A DNA stretch of 64,000 bases. Source: Cristatella mucedo. Lineage: Eukaryota; Bryozoa; Phylactolaemata; Cristatellidae. A program made the translations under genes and the position numbers. Of this stretch, positions 23,301 to 36,400 are shown in pieces (positions within the stretch are counted from its first letter, which is position 1; each line of letters opens with the position of its first letter). Below the pieces are notes generated by a model. The model ran no database searches. It was not told the DNA's origin and saw nothing but the letters and a program-made list of their open reading frames with translations. Location: the NCBI GenBank assembly GCA_009760855.2, contig WPIO01000015.1:2010001-2074000 (forward strand), in the 5' to 3' direction.

Positions 23301-26300
23301 AGTCTAGAAATACCTCGTACAAACCTTAAATCCTTTGGAGACCGTGCATTTAGTTCGTATGCTCCCACAGCCTGGAACTCCCTCCCGACCTGCGTCAGAA
23401 CATCCCCTGACGTGACCACATTTAAAAGGAACCTAAAAACACACCTATTTAGGACAGCATTTAGCAGGTCCCTGTGATTCGTCCTTGATGTGCTTATGCG
23501 TGCTGACACTGTGCATGCTGCCACTAACCACATTTGCATGCTGACCCTGTGCATGTCACCCCTAACCATATTATTCACTTTGTTTTTCAAGCATGATTTT
23601 ACTTACCATTCAATTGCATTTCACTTTGCAGCAAATGTAAAGCACCTAGAGAGAGATTGGGTTCTCTGAGGGCGCTTTATCAAGTGAATTATTATTATAT
23701 TATTATTATTATATTCTGTACTCTTAGGGTTCTATGCAAACGACGTATTATCATCATTATTATTATTATTTTTGTTATTATTATCAAGCTTTCACTGCAC
23801 TTTTTCGACTGGATGGCACGTGTAGTTGGTGTTAAGAGATGAGGCCTTGGCTCAGGTACCAAAGGCAGGCAGGCAGGCGTTGGTCGTAAGAGCCGGCTTC
23901 CTAATACTAAAACTAGCAATCAGACTGTTGTTAGACGAACCCGTGTAGATTCAGCAAGCCAAGTGAAGTTCTTGGTTACTTCACCGAAGGAGTGACTTTA
24001 GCTTGTGGTGAAATTCTCTCTCACGGTTCCATGTATTCTGGTCTTCGTCTGACATCGGTAGCCGTCCCATGCTGCTGCTTTTGTGCCTAGTTGCACACTC
24101 AGCTGGCATGATTCCACTACTCTCACTTATCTGTTTGTGTGAAGGAAGACTGTTGGCCACTCACGGTCACACACTGAAGCCTATTAAGACTAATCTTGTG
24201 CCATAGAAGATTCTTCATTATTTTGTTCAGTTTTCTTCATGACTTTGTGGAGTTACATATCGAGATATGTACATGCACTTGCGAATAGAACTCAGATGCT
24301 TCATGGCTATTGCTCTGTCGGCGCTGATAACCTATACCTACTGTAGCATAAAAAACACGACTTGTTAGACAAAAACAAGTTTATGTTGAAGCTCTGGTAG
24401 AAAAAGCAAGTTTATATTGCAGCTGGCTCAACGACCTGATGAAAAAAGGCCACACTCAGACACTCGTGGAGGATGACATGTACAACGTCGTAGAGAGGAA
24501 CTCATCGGGCTATCTTGGTGACAAGCTGGAGAGGTATTGCTTTCTGTGTGACCTCCAGAGATAGGCTATGTAAACTTAAACGGTAGTTCATGATGCCGTT
24601 ACAGCTAGGCCTTAGTCTTCGGTTTTGCTGTCTTTGAAACGTTTTGCTGATAACCCACCATGCGCTCGGTTATGAGAGTTTAGTTTCCTTATTACAAGCA
24701 AGTGATTTAGTGAGCTCCCGCTGTGCAGATGTCTGAGTTCTTTCTTGGAGGGAGCGGCCGTAAATCTCGGTCAGCGATGTGACGTCAGCATCCTCATTCA
24801 GAGCCAAAATGTAATCCAGTGTAATCCAATCTATTCTCTCCAGCTCACTCCCCGGTATAAGATATATGGTATAAGGTGGTATAAGAGAGAATCTCAAGTA
24901 TTGTGGCCAGATTCTTATCCGGCTGATACCGGTTGCTCTAGCCAAACCTTTCACTAGTTGAGAGTGGCAGCCCAAAAGCTGCTTAAAGTCTATATGGCTA
25001 CTGATGTGCCATCAGTGGCACACAGTATCGTATGCAGTGAAGAAGTAGAAAGCGTAAGTTGCAGTAGGAGAGTAGTCAGTCAGAGGGAGTAGCTTGCGCA
25101 TAGCAGCAGAGGAAATGAAAACTCGAAAGGAAATGCTAGAATCAGAAGGAGAACACATTGCTTCGTTCAAGAATTGTTGTAATAAATTGGGAAGCCCATA
25201 GCCATCTGAGGCAGGGGTTTGCATCTGCCACCGCCACCCCTTAAGGCAAACTCGTGTGCAATTAATTTTTTGGTCTGAGAAATCCTAAGGATATGCAGGT
25301 CTATACTGGTGCAGCAGAAGCATCCGGGCCTTGCAGGTATTACTGCTCCGAGTGAGCTCCGTGGCTCGGAATTACTGCAGCCTTTAGCAGAGAGGTAATG
25401 ATAATAATGATAGGCCTTTCATGCAGCACCCTAAGAAAACTAAATCTCTATCCAGGCGAAACATAACTTGCTGTAAGAGAAGCAATAATCAATAGTGAAT
25501 GACAAGCAAGGTATGGTGCTTAGACAAGCATGCAAAAACTTGCACATAAGAAGGCGCCAGGTGCCACTGGTCAGTATGACCCCTAGTTAGTTGCATTCAT
25601 TTTATCATGCACAGAAAGGTTTTTCATCTCTACTGATTGCTGCTCTGTGTCTAGTGCTTTACAGTCCACATGCTGGTGGTGGCCCTCTGGACGACCTGTC
25701 GTTGGGCTGGATATCGCGACAGAACAACAGGTCTCCTGGCTCCAAACACGAAGCACTTTATTAGCAGAAACCATGCTGGCCAAGCCCAGTCTACCCACTC
25801 TAGAGATCTAGCCCTCTCCCCTTTTTCTTATACCCGGCAGCCCTTAAATGCCATGCAAGCATTTTGTTTTAGCACTGTCGAGCTGCTGTTTGTTCCAGAA
25901 CCGCCCTACAGCTGGTGGTGGCAGTTTGTGGTAGATGGATGACCCCACAGATGCTGCTAATGCTTGGATTTTTGCCGGGCCTGCCCCTCAACCACTCGAG
26001 AGCCTTCGGCTGCTCAGGCAGTCTGATACCTCGTAGGCCCACTGCTCAATGCTCACAGGATTATGAGTCATGTTCCCGCTCAAGTGGTTAGTAGCTTCAG
26101 GTGTTCAGATTGTGGCAAAGTCCATCTGTTACCCCAATTCATTCGGCAGTCGTGTGCATCGGTTTTGTCACACAATCAAGTGCTGCCAGATTTTGAGCGA
26201 GAAGCTGGCAAAAAAAGCAGTAAGTATGGGGGCAAGAATGACAGACTGCTGATGAAGCATTAGTGACAATGCAGGAGAAGAACTTGGAGTCAAATGATTG

Positions 26301-27380
26301 TGCACTGGCAAAATTAGAAATGTTGTCAGCCTCCCTCCCCCCCCCCGACCAACAGAGGTAAATATGGACGGACTGTGCCTACTGGCTATCTGCATATTTT
26401 CTCCTTGGATGGCAGTGAACCATGATACTGGGTGAAGAGGTGGTGATAGCAGCCGACTCATTCCTCTGGCGGACATAGCAGATCTATGGATGGTGTCGAT
26501 CGTCACTGTGACTCTCTGCAGTCACACTCACGAAAATGTCGTCGTTGCTGCAGCGATTTTAATAAGACAATAGATTGCATCGACAGAATTCATCGCCATT
26601 CGTGACTATGATTACATCACTGACTTGGCAGTCACTTGGGCAAACTAGTATCTCAACGGAACACATCTCAGGCAAGGTAAATAATATTCATTTGTATAAC
26701 ACCCTAAGAGAACTTGATCTCTATTCAGGCGCTTCACATATGCTACGGGGCTCAAGGCCACGACCTAGGCCAGACCTTGGTCGGGGCGAGCACCTTGACC
26801 ACTGGGCCTAACCAGCTCGGCAGTAAGGCCACAGGATTGACAATAGGATGAAATACTAGATACTGATGGACTGTTCCTTCAAGCAAAATCGGCAGTAAGT
26901 ACTTGTGGTGGCATTCTTTCCTGCCGCTTAGACATCCTCAGTCTCCCACTGCCTTGGCGTTTCAGATCATCTCACTCTATCACCGTTTGACCTTGGCCAC
27001 CCTAATGGCCTTACGGTGCAGATATAGAAGCCAGCTGTGGGCGCTATCTAATCATATGGAAGGCTCTCACCTAATGCATTTGAATGGTTTATTTTTGGTA
27101 GTTACATGCTATTGGCTGCCATTTGCTCGGTCATCGGTAGGCTATTCCGACGAGCTGCTGACCATTGCAGGTGCCATTTCACAAGCCGAACCAATCTATG
27201 TCAACGAGTCACACCTTGCAGTATTCAGCCCAGCTATTATATGCCTGTTATTTTTCTGCACTGCCACATGATCGCTCATCTGCCAGAGTTATACCAAGAT
27301 TAGAGAGAACAAAGAGAGGCTGAAACCAAGAAAGAGATCGGGACAGAAGAGTGAGGGAGAGAGAGAGAAAGAGGAAGGAA

Positions 27381-27474
<94 letters not shown>

Positions 27475-30400
27475 AGGAGAGAAATAGAAAGCAGAGAGGA
27501 GAGAAAGCGAGATTAGACAAAGGTAGAGAACGAGTGAGAGGGAGAGCAAAGGGAAGAAAGGATAGAGTGGAAGAGTGAAAAAGAGTGCGAGATGGAAGAG
27601 AATGAAAATAGAGGAGTGTTGGACGTGTGCATGTGTGTGCTTGCGTGCATGCATAGAGGGATAGGGATAAGATATAAGAGATAAAGAAGAGGGAGAGTGA
27701 GAATGAGATGCTGATTAGGGGTACAGACATTCCCCTTGGACATCCCCCCCACATTTCCCCCTCTGAGGTAGGACATTCCCCCCTATATGGTTTAGGTTTT
27801 AGTGTTTAGAGTTTTAAGATTTAGGGTTTTTAGGGTTTAGGGTTTGGTGTTTAGGGTTTAGAATTTAGGGTTTAGGGTTTTTAGGGTTTAGGCTTTAGTG
27901 TTAAGCGTTTAGGGTTTTAGGGTTTCAAGTTTATGGTTTAGGGTTTAACGTTTAGGGTTTAGGGTGGGCTGCGCCTCTGCCGCCTAAATCCACCCTTGCT
28001 CGAATTCCGAGATTAATTAGTTGGTATTATTGCTTAACTAGATCTTATGAGGTCGAGTTATACTCTGTAGACCTCTGAGGCTTAGCGCTAATTTGCAGGA
28101 ACGAGCGGTATGACGTAGCCCGTGGCCAGCTTTGACGGGTACGAACACGTGCCTGGCGGTGCCGAGCGGGACCTAACAGCTGCGGAACCAAACTGTATAG
28201 CTTGCCATTACTGCAGCTGCTCGCTCCATTAGAAACCATCCTTCCAATCCAAGCACGAACAGAGCACGAGCTTCATTAATCATGTATGTATGTATATATA
28301 TATATATATTTTATTAGTTATACATTCATCATCATAGGGGAAATGTCCTACGAGGGAATGTGGGGGGGGGGAATGTCCTAGGGTCCACGGGGATGTCCTA
28401 CAACCGCTGATTAGAAGGCTGGTATAAGCTGCATGCTGATCACAGTTTTTAAATGTGTGATTTGTGTCACATATTAGTCCATACTGTGCCAAAGAACTTT
28501 TGGGTCTAGATTCTACAATTTGCAGAGGGTGGCTAGAAGCTACGTTTAGTGTTATAGTTAAGAGCATTATAACCTTATCTACACGAGACATGCTTGCATT
28601 GCCTGTCATTGACAATGCTGAATAAAAGATACCTAACATTATTAGGTGAAGTGCAGTGCTTGCAAATTGGTAGTTTTTGTGCCATATTGTATGTAGTTAT
28701 AAAGTTTGGTTAGGAGTTGCTTATTTTGTCAAGCATAATCAGGCCTAATCAGTATACTGATCATTACTAGAGTAATTTTGTAGCAAGTATCAGCTTCTGT
28801 TACGTAATACCCACTACTGTTTCCAACTTAATTAAATAGGCATACTTTTCCCGACGATATAGTAGCTGTACTTTTTGCTGCTATGAGTACCGATGTGGTT
28901 AGCTGTATTTTCTTTGCTGCTTTGAGCCCCCTAGCATCATGCTGAGAATTTTTTCCAGGGAATGGCTCAAGGAAGCATCCAATAAGAAGCCGAGCCTGAT
29001 GAAGGCTATTGGCAGGTGCTTTGGAGCAGAGCTTGGATGGATGGGCATCGTGGTACTGCTTGAGGCAAGTCGATGCACGAGTTGTTCGAATGCCCGCAAT
29101 CTACAAAAGGATTTCAGACCGCCGAGCTCTTGGCACCCGATATGATCCTGATCCCGTGCAGGTACTCCCAGTGTACAGGTGAAGAGGCTCTTTCGGAAAC
29201 CTCTCTAGTTCAATGTACTGGCAAAAGAAATTACAGAAATTAATACATATCATTAAGGGTAAATGTTAAGATGTAGCGGAATAGATTTGGTTCCATGATC
29301 GAATATTTTTAGGGTACCTTTCAAAAGACAGACCTGTTAGAAATAGGATATGAAGTTTTGACGATGTCAACATAAAAGGGAAGCTTTAAACATGATTGTG
29401 CAAACCGTGTCTAACCAGGAAGTAAACCAGAAGTAGCATATCTGCAAATAACAAATTTACCAATCTCTGCATCATATGCGACTTGTGACCCAATTTTTTT
29501 TATCTTCGGTACATCGAGGTACATGTTCTGCAGCTTGTTAGGTATATGGTTGTGACTTTTAAACGCCTTCATTTACAGTATTGCTTTGTGCCTTGGAAAT
29601 TCCATAACTCGGTCAATGCATTATGGATCAACGTGAAATTTGAAATGAGAGTTAAGCTCTGCCTTTAAAGTAATGCAATAGTTTATTTCTGATTTTTGCT
29701 GGATAAGTATTGCTATAAATGTCCATCATTTCAGAAAAATCAAGCTCTAGGACGTTTGGTGACATGTTGCAATACTCATCTAATGAGAAGTAAGCTAATG
29801 CGGTGATGTAGAAGCAGAGCTGAACTCAAGTTTCATATTTCACGTTGATCCTTGAAGTGTTAGCCGAGTTTTGGAATCTACAAGGCAAAAAGGTGCACTG
29901 TAAATAAAGCTGCTAAAAAATCACAAGCATGTACCTAAACAAGCTGCAGGCATGTACCTCGATCTACCAAGGTTCAACAATTTTGGACACAAGTTGCATT
30001 TGATGCAGAAATCTGTTAAATTGTTTTTGTAAATATGTAGCTTTCCACAGGTACAGTCAGTCAGACGTGGCCTAAAGACCGGATGGGTGTATTTGAGTTT
30101 ACTACCTGATAGGACAGGTTTGCAGTCATTTTTTCCTTTTATGTAGAAATCGTCAACACTTCCTATCTCATTTCTAAGATATTCGTCTTTTCGAAGGTAC
30201 CCTAAAAATACTCGATTGCTGGATTCATTTTATTCGTATTTTGTCGACAATTTTCATTATGAAAAAAGTTAAGAAAATACTTATAAAATTGGTCGCCGAC
30301 AAAAATTAATATTCGTTTAGGTTACCTATCAAAGACAAACAAGTTAAGAAATGGTATCGGAAGTTCTGACAACTTTCACTTAAAAGAAAAAATGGTTATG

Positions 30401-33400
30401 CATACCATGTTTAACCCTTATGTAAACCAGAGGCAACGTATCTAAAAAAATTAATGGTCTCTGCATCATATGCTAATTGTATCCCAACTTGTTGAACCTT
30501 GATAGATTGAGGTATATGCGTGAAGGTTTTTTAAGTGCATGCTTGTAACTTTTAAAAAGCTTCATTTTCAGTGTAGCTGTAACAACCACTGGCTATTCCA
30601 TTGCTTGCCAGCTGTGAGGCCAATCCTTTCGAGGTCCAACACCACCGAAACCACAGCCGTCTTGTTGTGACCTCTTCTTCTCTCTCGTACGGTGGCAGAA
30701 TAAATAGGCAATAACCGGACTGTATTAATATCCATCAACTAGCATGCGCCAACTTAGTTTTGTACCTTTTAAATTCCATAACTCGGCCAATACTTCGTAT
30801 ATCCGTGTGAAACTTGAAGAGCCCTGATTTTATAACATAGGGCTAGAACTATTTTGGATTTCTGTCGGATAGGTTTTGCTATACATGACATCAAACGTCC
30901 TGGACCTTTATTTTCTGCAATCATGGACACATATATACAAAGGCCTATCTGACCGAAATCATAAATAATTCCAACTCTCTATGGTTATACAAGTAGAGCT
31001 AAACTCACATTTCAAATTTCACTCTCATATGTGAAGTATTGGCTGAGTTATGGAATTTACATGTAAAAAGCTACACTGAAAATGAATTAAGGTACCCTAA
31101 ACCAATTTTCGATTGTCAGATTAGTTTTATAATTATTTTCTTAACTTTCCCCCTTAAATAGCTTTCATGCTGTTCCAACCACTTCAAACGATTTTAATGC
31201 AGGTACAGTCAGTCAGACGTGGCCTAAAGACCGGATGGGTGTAAGAAAGTGCCTGCACGTAAGAGCCTTAGCTCCTATATCTTAAAGATAATCCTCTCCT
31301 TGGTGTACGAGCGTACTGCTTTGCTTGTATGAGCCTCATGCATATAAGAGCTATCTCCATCTGTATTTGAGCTGCTAGCTTCATTTTTGGCCGACTCCGG
31401 CATGTGAATTCCGTTTTTTCTTTGCATTGAATTGGGACCATCGCTAAGGTACGAGCCAGTGCAGAAGTAGTAAGGACAACGGAATGCCGAGCGCAGCAAA
31501 ATATAATTCAGTGCTGTAAGAGGGATTCGTTTTCTTATTATTGCTCTGGTATTCAGAATCTTACAGCTTGGGCATTGTTGAGCAGAAGCAGCAGTTACTC
31601 TCTCCCTTGATATCTCCAATTGCAAGAAAAGGCAGCCCGTTCGGTGTCCACAGTATAACAGAGAGCAGTCCCAGATCTGCACGTAGAAAACAGAAGTAGT
31701 GCTTTGGAGAGCTGTATGTCATTTAAATTGGCACTCCTCGACAGTCGAGTAGCACTATGCCATCGATGTGCTTTCTCTTCTGTGGCTTTCGAATGGCTTA
31801 CCATGTTTGATGCTAGTCTTTCAGTACTCTCGAACCCATGTCTCACGTAGTAGTTGGACTTTTTGTCTGTATACTTTCATGTCAGGTTATCTTTAAATTT
31901 CTCTCTGTATTGCTGCTATACACGACACACGGTTTACCATGGCCGTGTACTGAAGTGGCTTGCTATGTATTGATTGAAACTCTGGTTGCCCGCCATCATC
32001 ATTGCAAGGTTTTCAGGAGGCAACGAGACTATCACAGCCTATATTGTTGGTTAATTTCCTGAAATATTTCTCACTGGATGGCGAGGAGATGGGCACTGCA
32101 GAGGCGTACCTGTACGCGCTCGGTCTTGCCTTAACATCAGCACTGCTCACTGTAGTACATCACCCGTACTTCTTCTACAATGGCATCATCGGCATGCGCA
32201 TGAGAATAGCTTGCTGCTCGCTGCTGTACAGAAAGGTGAGTAGAGCCTAGCTAGAGAAATCGACACATGTTTTGCACAGCACTGCAGTGTTCAAGCTTTT
32301 GCACAGCACTGCAGTGTTCAAGCCGGGCAGTACTGAAGGCCAAGCTTACTTGGTGCAGTCTCGCGTGCTGTCACCAAGCGATCGCTGGTCACCATATCTG
32401 CTTCCGAGAAGTCGAGTCTCACCTCAACGTGGACACCCGTCCTCAGTATCCCTTTTGCATACTGTCTCTTATTTGAAGTCACTGCCTATGGAAGCCATGC
32501 GGTGGCACCCTTGCATTTGATCTTGTCTGCTGCTGTAGTCTCTACGCCTCAACAACAAGGCCCTGGCTCAGACAACCACTGGACACATTATTAATCTGAT
32601 GACTAACGATGTCAACAGGTTTGATTATGTACGTGCAAGTGCTGCAGCAGCCCCAATGTCACAGCATACTCGTTTGAAAATATTTGGTGTGCAAAGAGCT
32701 GGTGACCTGTGGCAAGCACAGGCTTATCTGCCAGCATCGGTGGGTGCCACCGATCCCAGTCTTGTTAAAGTGAGGTATTTACCCATGCGACTCACCTACC
32801 GGGCCTCAGACGTGAAAAGCATGTTGTGGTTGTGGTGGCCTGCTTTAAGAATGCCCGGTGAAGCTTTTTTTGGTCTCTGAGCCAGCCTATTTGAGCCCTC
32901 TCATCCCTGAGATGCATTCTCATTATTGGTGCATGCTCACGCATCCTATTTCTCTTGTGGATCTCCTGCACCAGCAGCTATCATACGAGATAGTTAGTGT
33001 CGGCTCCACATGGGCTCAGGAGAGCACTTCAAGCCAGTATGTTGGTGTAGCAGGTATTGTGCACATTTAGCAGGGTGTATCTGCTGCTGTGGCTATTTTT
33101 GGTCTATTGCGTGCACCTGACTGGTATTAATTGATATTAAGCAACAGCCTGCCTTATGTGCACTGCTTGTCTAATGAACATAATGAATGGTCTTCGAATA
33201 TTTCTGGTCACCCGGCCATGGGTGGATGGCTGCAGTTTCACTATATAGACTTGCGAGTCGGTGCCATATTGCGTGAGGTTGTACCCGAGTCCTTTAAATC
33301 GGTCATCGTTAGACCGATACTTAAAAAGCCCGGATTAGATACAGAAATACTTGCAAACTATCGACCAGTTTACCTTCTTCATTTTTGTCAAAGAAAGTCT

Positions 33401-36400
33401 TGAAAAAATTGTCACTAAGCATCTGGTAGCACACATTGAAAAGAATGAAACCCAGAACATTTTCAATCGAGATTCAAGCTGCAGCGCTACACTGAAACTG
33501 CTCTTGTCTGTGTAACCAATGACATCTTATGCAGCAACGATGACAGGAATGTCATTGCCGTAGCGCTGCTAGATCCATCAGCTGCCTTCGACACCATTGA
33601 TTACGATGTCCTACTTGAACGATTGAGAACAACGATCGGTCTGGCAGACGAGGCACTGGCATGGTTAAAATCATACTTGTCCGGTCGTGTTCAATCCGTG
33701 TCGTGTGGGGGTCAGGTCTGATCCACGAGACCAGTCACATATGGAGTCCTTCAAGGTTCTGTCCTTGGTCCTTTGCTGTTCTCGACTTATACTCAACCTC
33801 TGGAAAAAGTGAATCAGGCCCATGGAATAGCATAGCCGTGATGGCTGGCACACTAGGTAAGGTGGTTGCTTATCACGATCTCGGTCCCGAGGTTGTGGGT
33901 TGGAATTGTTCGGTGGGCGATCCTTTATTGCTGCTGCAAGCAGTGGTGATAGCCGTAAAGGCTCTTTTGTTGCTATACAAAAGAGGTTGTTAAATTAGCT
34001 AGTATTTTTTATGCTGACGATACTCAGGTGTATTTGCCATTTAGACCGTCGGAATCTGCTGCAGCAACAGATAAACTGAATGCTTGCCTTGTCGGCATTC
34101 GATCCTAGATGTCGGCAAATTTCTTTAAACTAAACGACAATAAACTAAACTGCTGCTCATAGGCACCCCAAACATGTGAATAGACTAAATGGCTCCGCTC
34201 TTCTAATAAGTGATGCTGTAGTACTACCACCCACACGTACTAAATATTTAGGTGTCGTCATCGGCAACTGCCTGAGTTTTGAACGCTTTGTTAAGAAGAC
34301 TGCTTCCGCAGCTTGCCATCACGTCCGATCCCTATCCAACAGTAGGAACTGTCTTCCACTGTGGCTTGCAAAACATTTAACTAGCTCATTAGTTCTGTCT
34401 CGGCTAGATTATTGTAATTCCATTTTGGCTGGGCTACCAAAAAAAGCCGCTAGGCCAGTGCAGCTGGCAATCAATGTGGCTGCAAGGCGAGTTAACAAGT
34501 CCAAGAGGTGTCGTTAATCAACGGATACAGAGCAAAGTTCTTATGCTGACCCACAAGGCCTGCCACGGCTTAGCTCCTCCATACCTAGCTGAACTGCTAA
34601 ACCAGCTTCAGCCTCCTCGTGCCCTCATATCCTGTATGGACAATAAATCAGCTGTTCCATTCCTCTGCTTAAAGACTGTTGGTGACAGACGCTTTTGGTC
34701 TGCATGTTCTAGGCTGCAGAACTCACTTCCACAATTCTTATGCAACGACAACTACTCTCCTGCTGCCGACTATGACTCATCCTTTTCAGCAGTCCTGAGC
34801 TGCTACTTCCATGCCACTCACTACTTCAACTGCTCTCCTGACTCAGCTATGCTTCTCACTTTCTCTTTGTTGCGCGAGATTCAGTTTGTTGGCTACTGAA
34901 TGCGTACTGAAAGCCGCTTAGGTTGTGAGTGTGCCATACAAAACTCTCCTGCGTAACACCCACATAGTCGTCGTGGCTTTGGGGAGTTACAGGCGGAGAT
35001 ACATTAAATTACGTAAGAGGCAAGTGCACTGAATGAGGATTGCGGTTTAGTTATGAAGGCACATGTCATAAGAATGGCTGCACAATTAAGATTGAGGTGT
35101 ACTTAATTGAAGGTAAAGAAGGCCCAAGCTTCTCGGCTTTATTGTGACATGTGTTGGGAGTTATGAAGCTCCATAATGCATCAATGGATCTCTGAGAAAC
35201 TCTTACCTCTATAGTTCAAGTGTAGAATTGTGTAGCTGTGGGTGTATGTAGCTTTATGCAGCTCTCTTATCTTTAGGTATTAGCGCTCGATTGTAGCAAC
35301 CATAAATTACCAACTCTTACCCACCAGCAGCTGAAAGTGAAATGCCTAGCGATAGTGCTGAACAGTCCTAGCTGTTCCTTAGCAACCAGTAATCTCGTCC
35401 TTAGTTGATTTATAGGTGATCTCATCCTAAGTTGATCGATCATTAATCTGGTCCTCGTTGACACACGGTGTAGGAGCAGCATTCTCAGTAACACAGTCAT
35501 CGGTCAGAGCTGAGTTTGCTGGTAGGGCACTGAAGATCTCAGTGCAAAGCAAACTAAGCAGATATCTGTACTGGGGCACCGTGTGAAACTCCAGGTTTCG
35601 TTCGTATACCACAGGACTGTGCTTGACTTGTGATTTGAGTGACCGGTCTCATATTGCGAGGATTAATCCCCTATGGCTGTGGTATTAAGGCTTCCTTACG
35701 TGGGAGTCTGCTCGGAGAGAGTGCTTACCCAAGAGAGACTTGCCTGCCTTTAGAGCTGGTCATCTCCTTTTGAATCAGCTCGAAATAAGATCTGCTTTCG
35801 CTGAGTGCTTGATCGGGAGTTTGTAAGTCAGCACGTGTGAAGCAGAGATGCACTTAATGGGAATAATATGCAGCGTGCAAATGCTTGCTGTGGTGGTAGT
35901 CAAAAGCTAGACAAAAGGTTTGCCTGCTGTAGTCGTTCGGAGCCAAGGCTTGCTTTATTAGCCACTTTACAGCAACAGTTACAGTGATTGCAAGCTGTGG
36001 AAAACGAAAGACAGCCACTTGTGATGCAGACCTTCATTGCTGCTCATGTCGGTGACTCACCAGCATCTCGCCGCACGGTTCACCATAACTGTAGTCATCG
36101 GAGCCAGGCGACATTTTGCAGGCTGCAGTGATGACGTGGTTGTCATGTCTGGACAGTGTGGTAAAGTGGCTGGGGTCTCGGTTCGTGTTCACAGAATCAG
36201 TCTGGATGCCACGTAGCTAGACGTGTACTCGTCTCACCGACAAAGGTTCTTAAGGAATGCCAGCAAAGATTTTGTTGGCATTATTTCGCCTGTGCTTCAG
36301 AGAGACATTCGTTTGTCTCGCCAAACTTGCCGGGCTCTCGTGACCTGCGTTTGCTTCGTGCAATCCACCACCGCTGGAAACTGTTCCGGGCACCGAATTT

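Larger units (their letters stand above)
29296..31130. mobile_element. Two adjacent long inverted-repeat (foldback) elements
   Basis: The left arm from 29,296 ('tatttttagggtacctttc...') reappears reversed at about 29,760-30,222, giving arms of some 400 bp around a short centre near 29,740. From about 30,300 a second copy of the arm starts and ends reversed near 31,115. The spacer between them (30,223-30,300) is itself a loose inverted repeat. A third set lies at 63,160-64,000. There is no coding sequence, so these are non-autonomous. Superfamily unclear. Confidence 0.7.

Noticed and set aside
26903-27271. 122-codon frame in intron 2 with hydrophobic runs
   Set aside because: No similarity to any ABCC segment, no splice sites in the needed phase; exons 2 and 3 already join with matching phase and conserved order.
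27248-27754. Long open frames rich in Ser/Leu (minus) and Arg/Glu (plus)
   Set aside because: They come from the (GA)n microsatellite, where no stop codon can occur; composition is that of the repeat.
27790-27965. TTTAGGG array as a true telomere or chromosome end
   Set aside because: Degenerate, about 175 bp, within an intron and inside a flanked mobile element.
33832-34010. SINE flanked by target-site duplication
   Set aside because: Comparison with the uninterrupted LINE shows missing bases at the target rather than a duplication.
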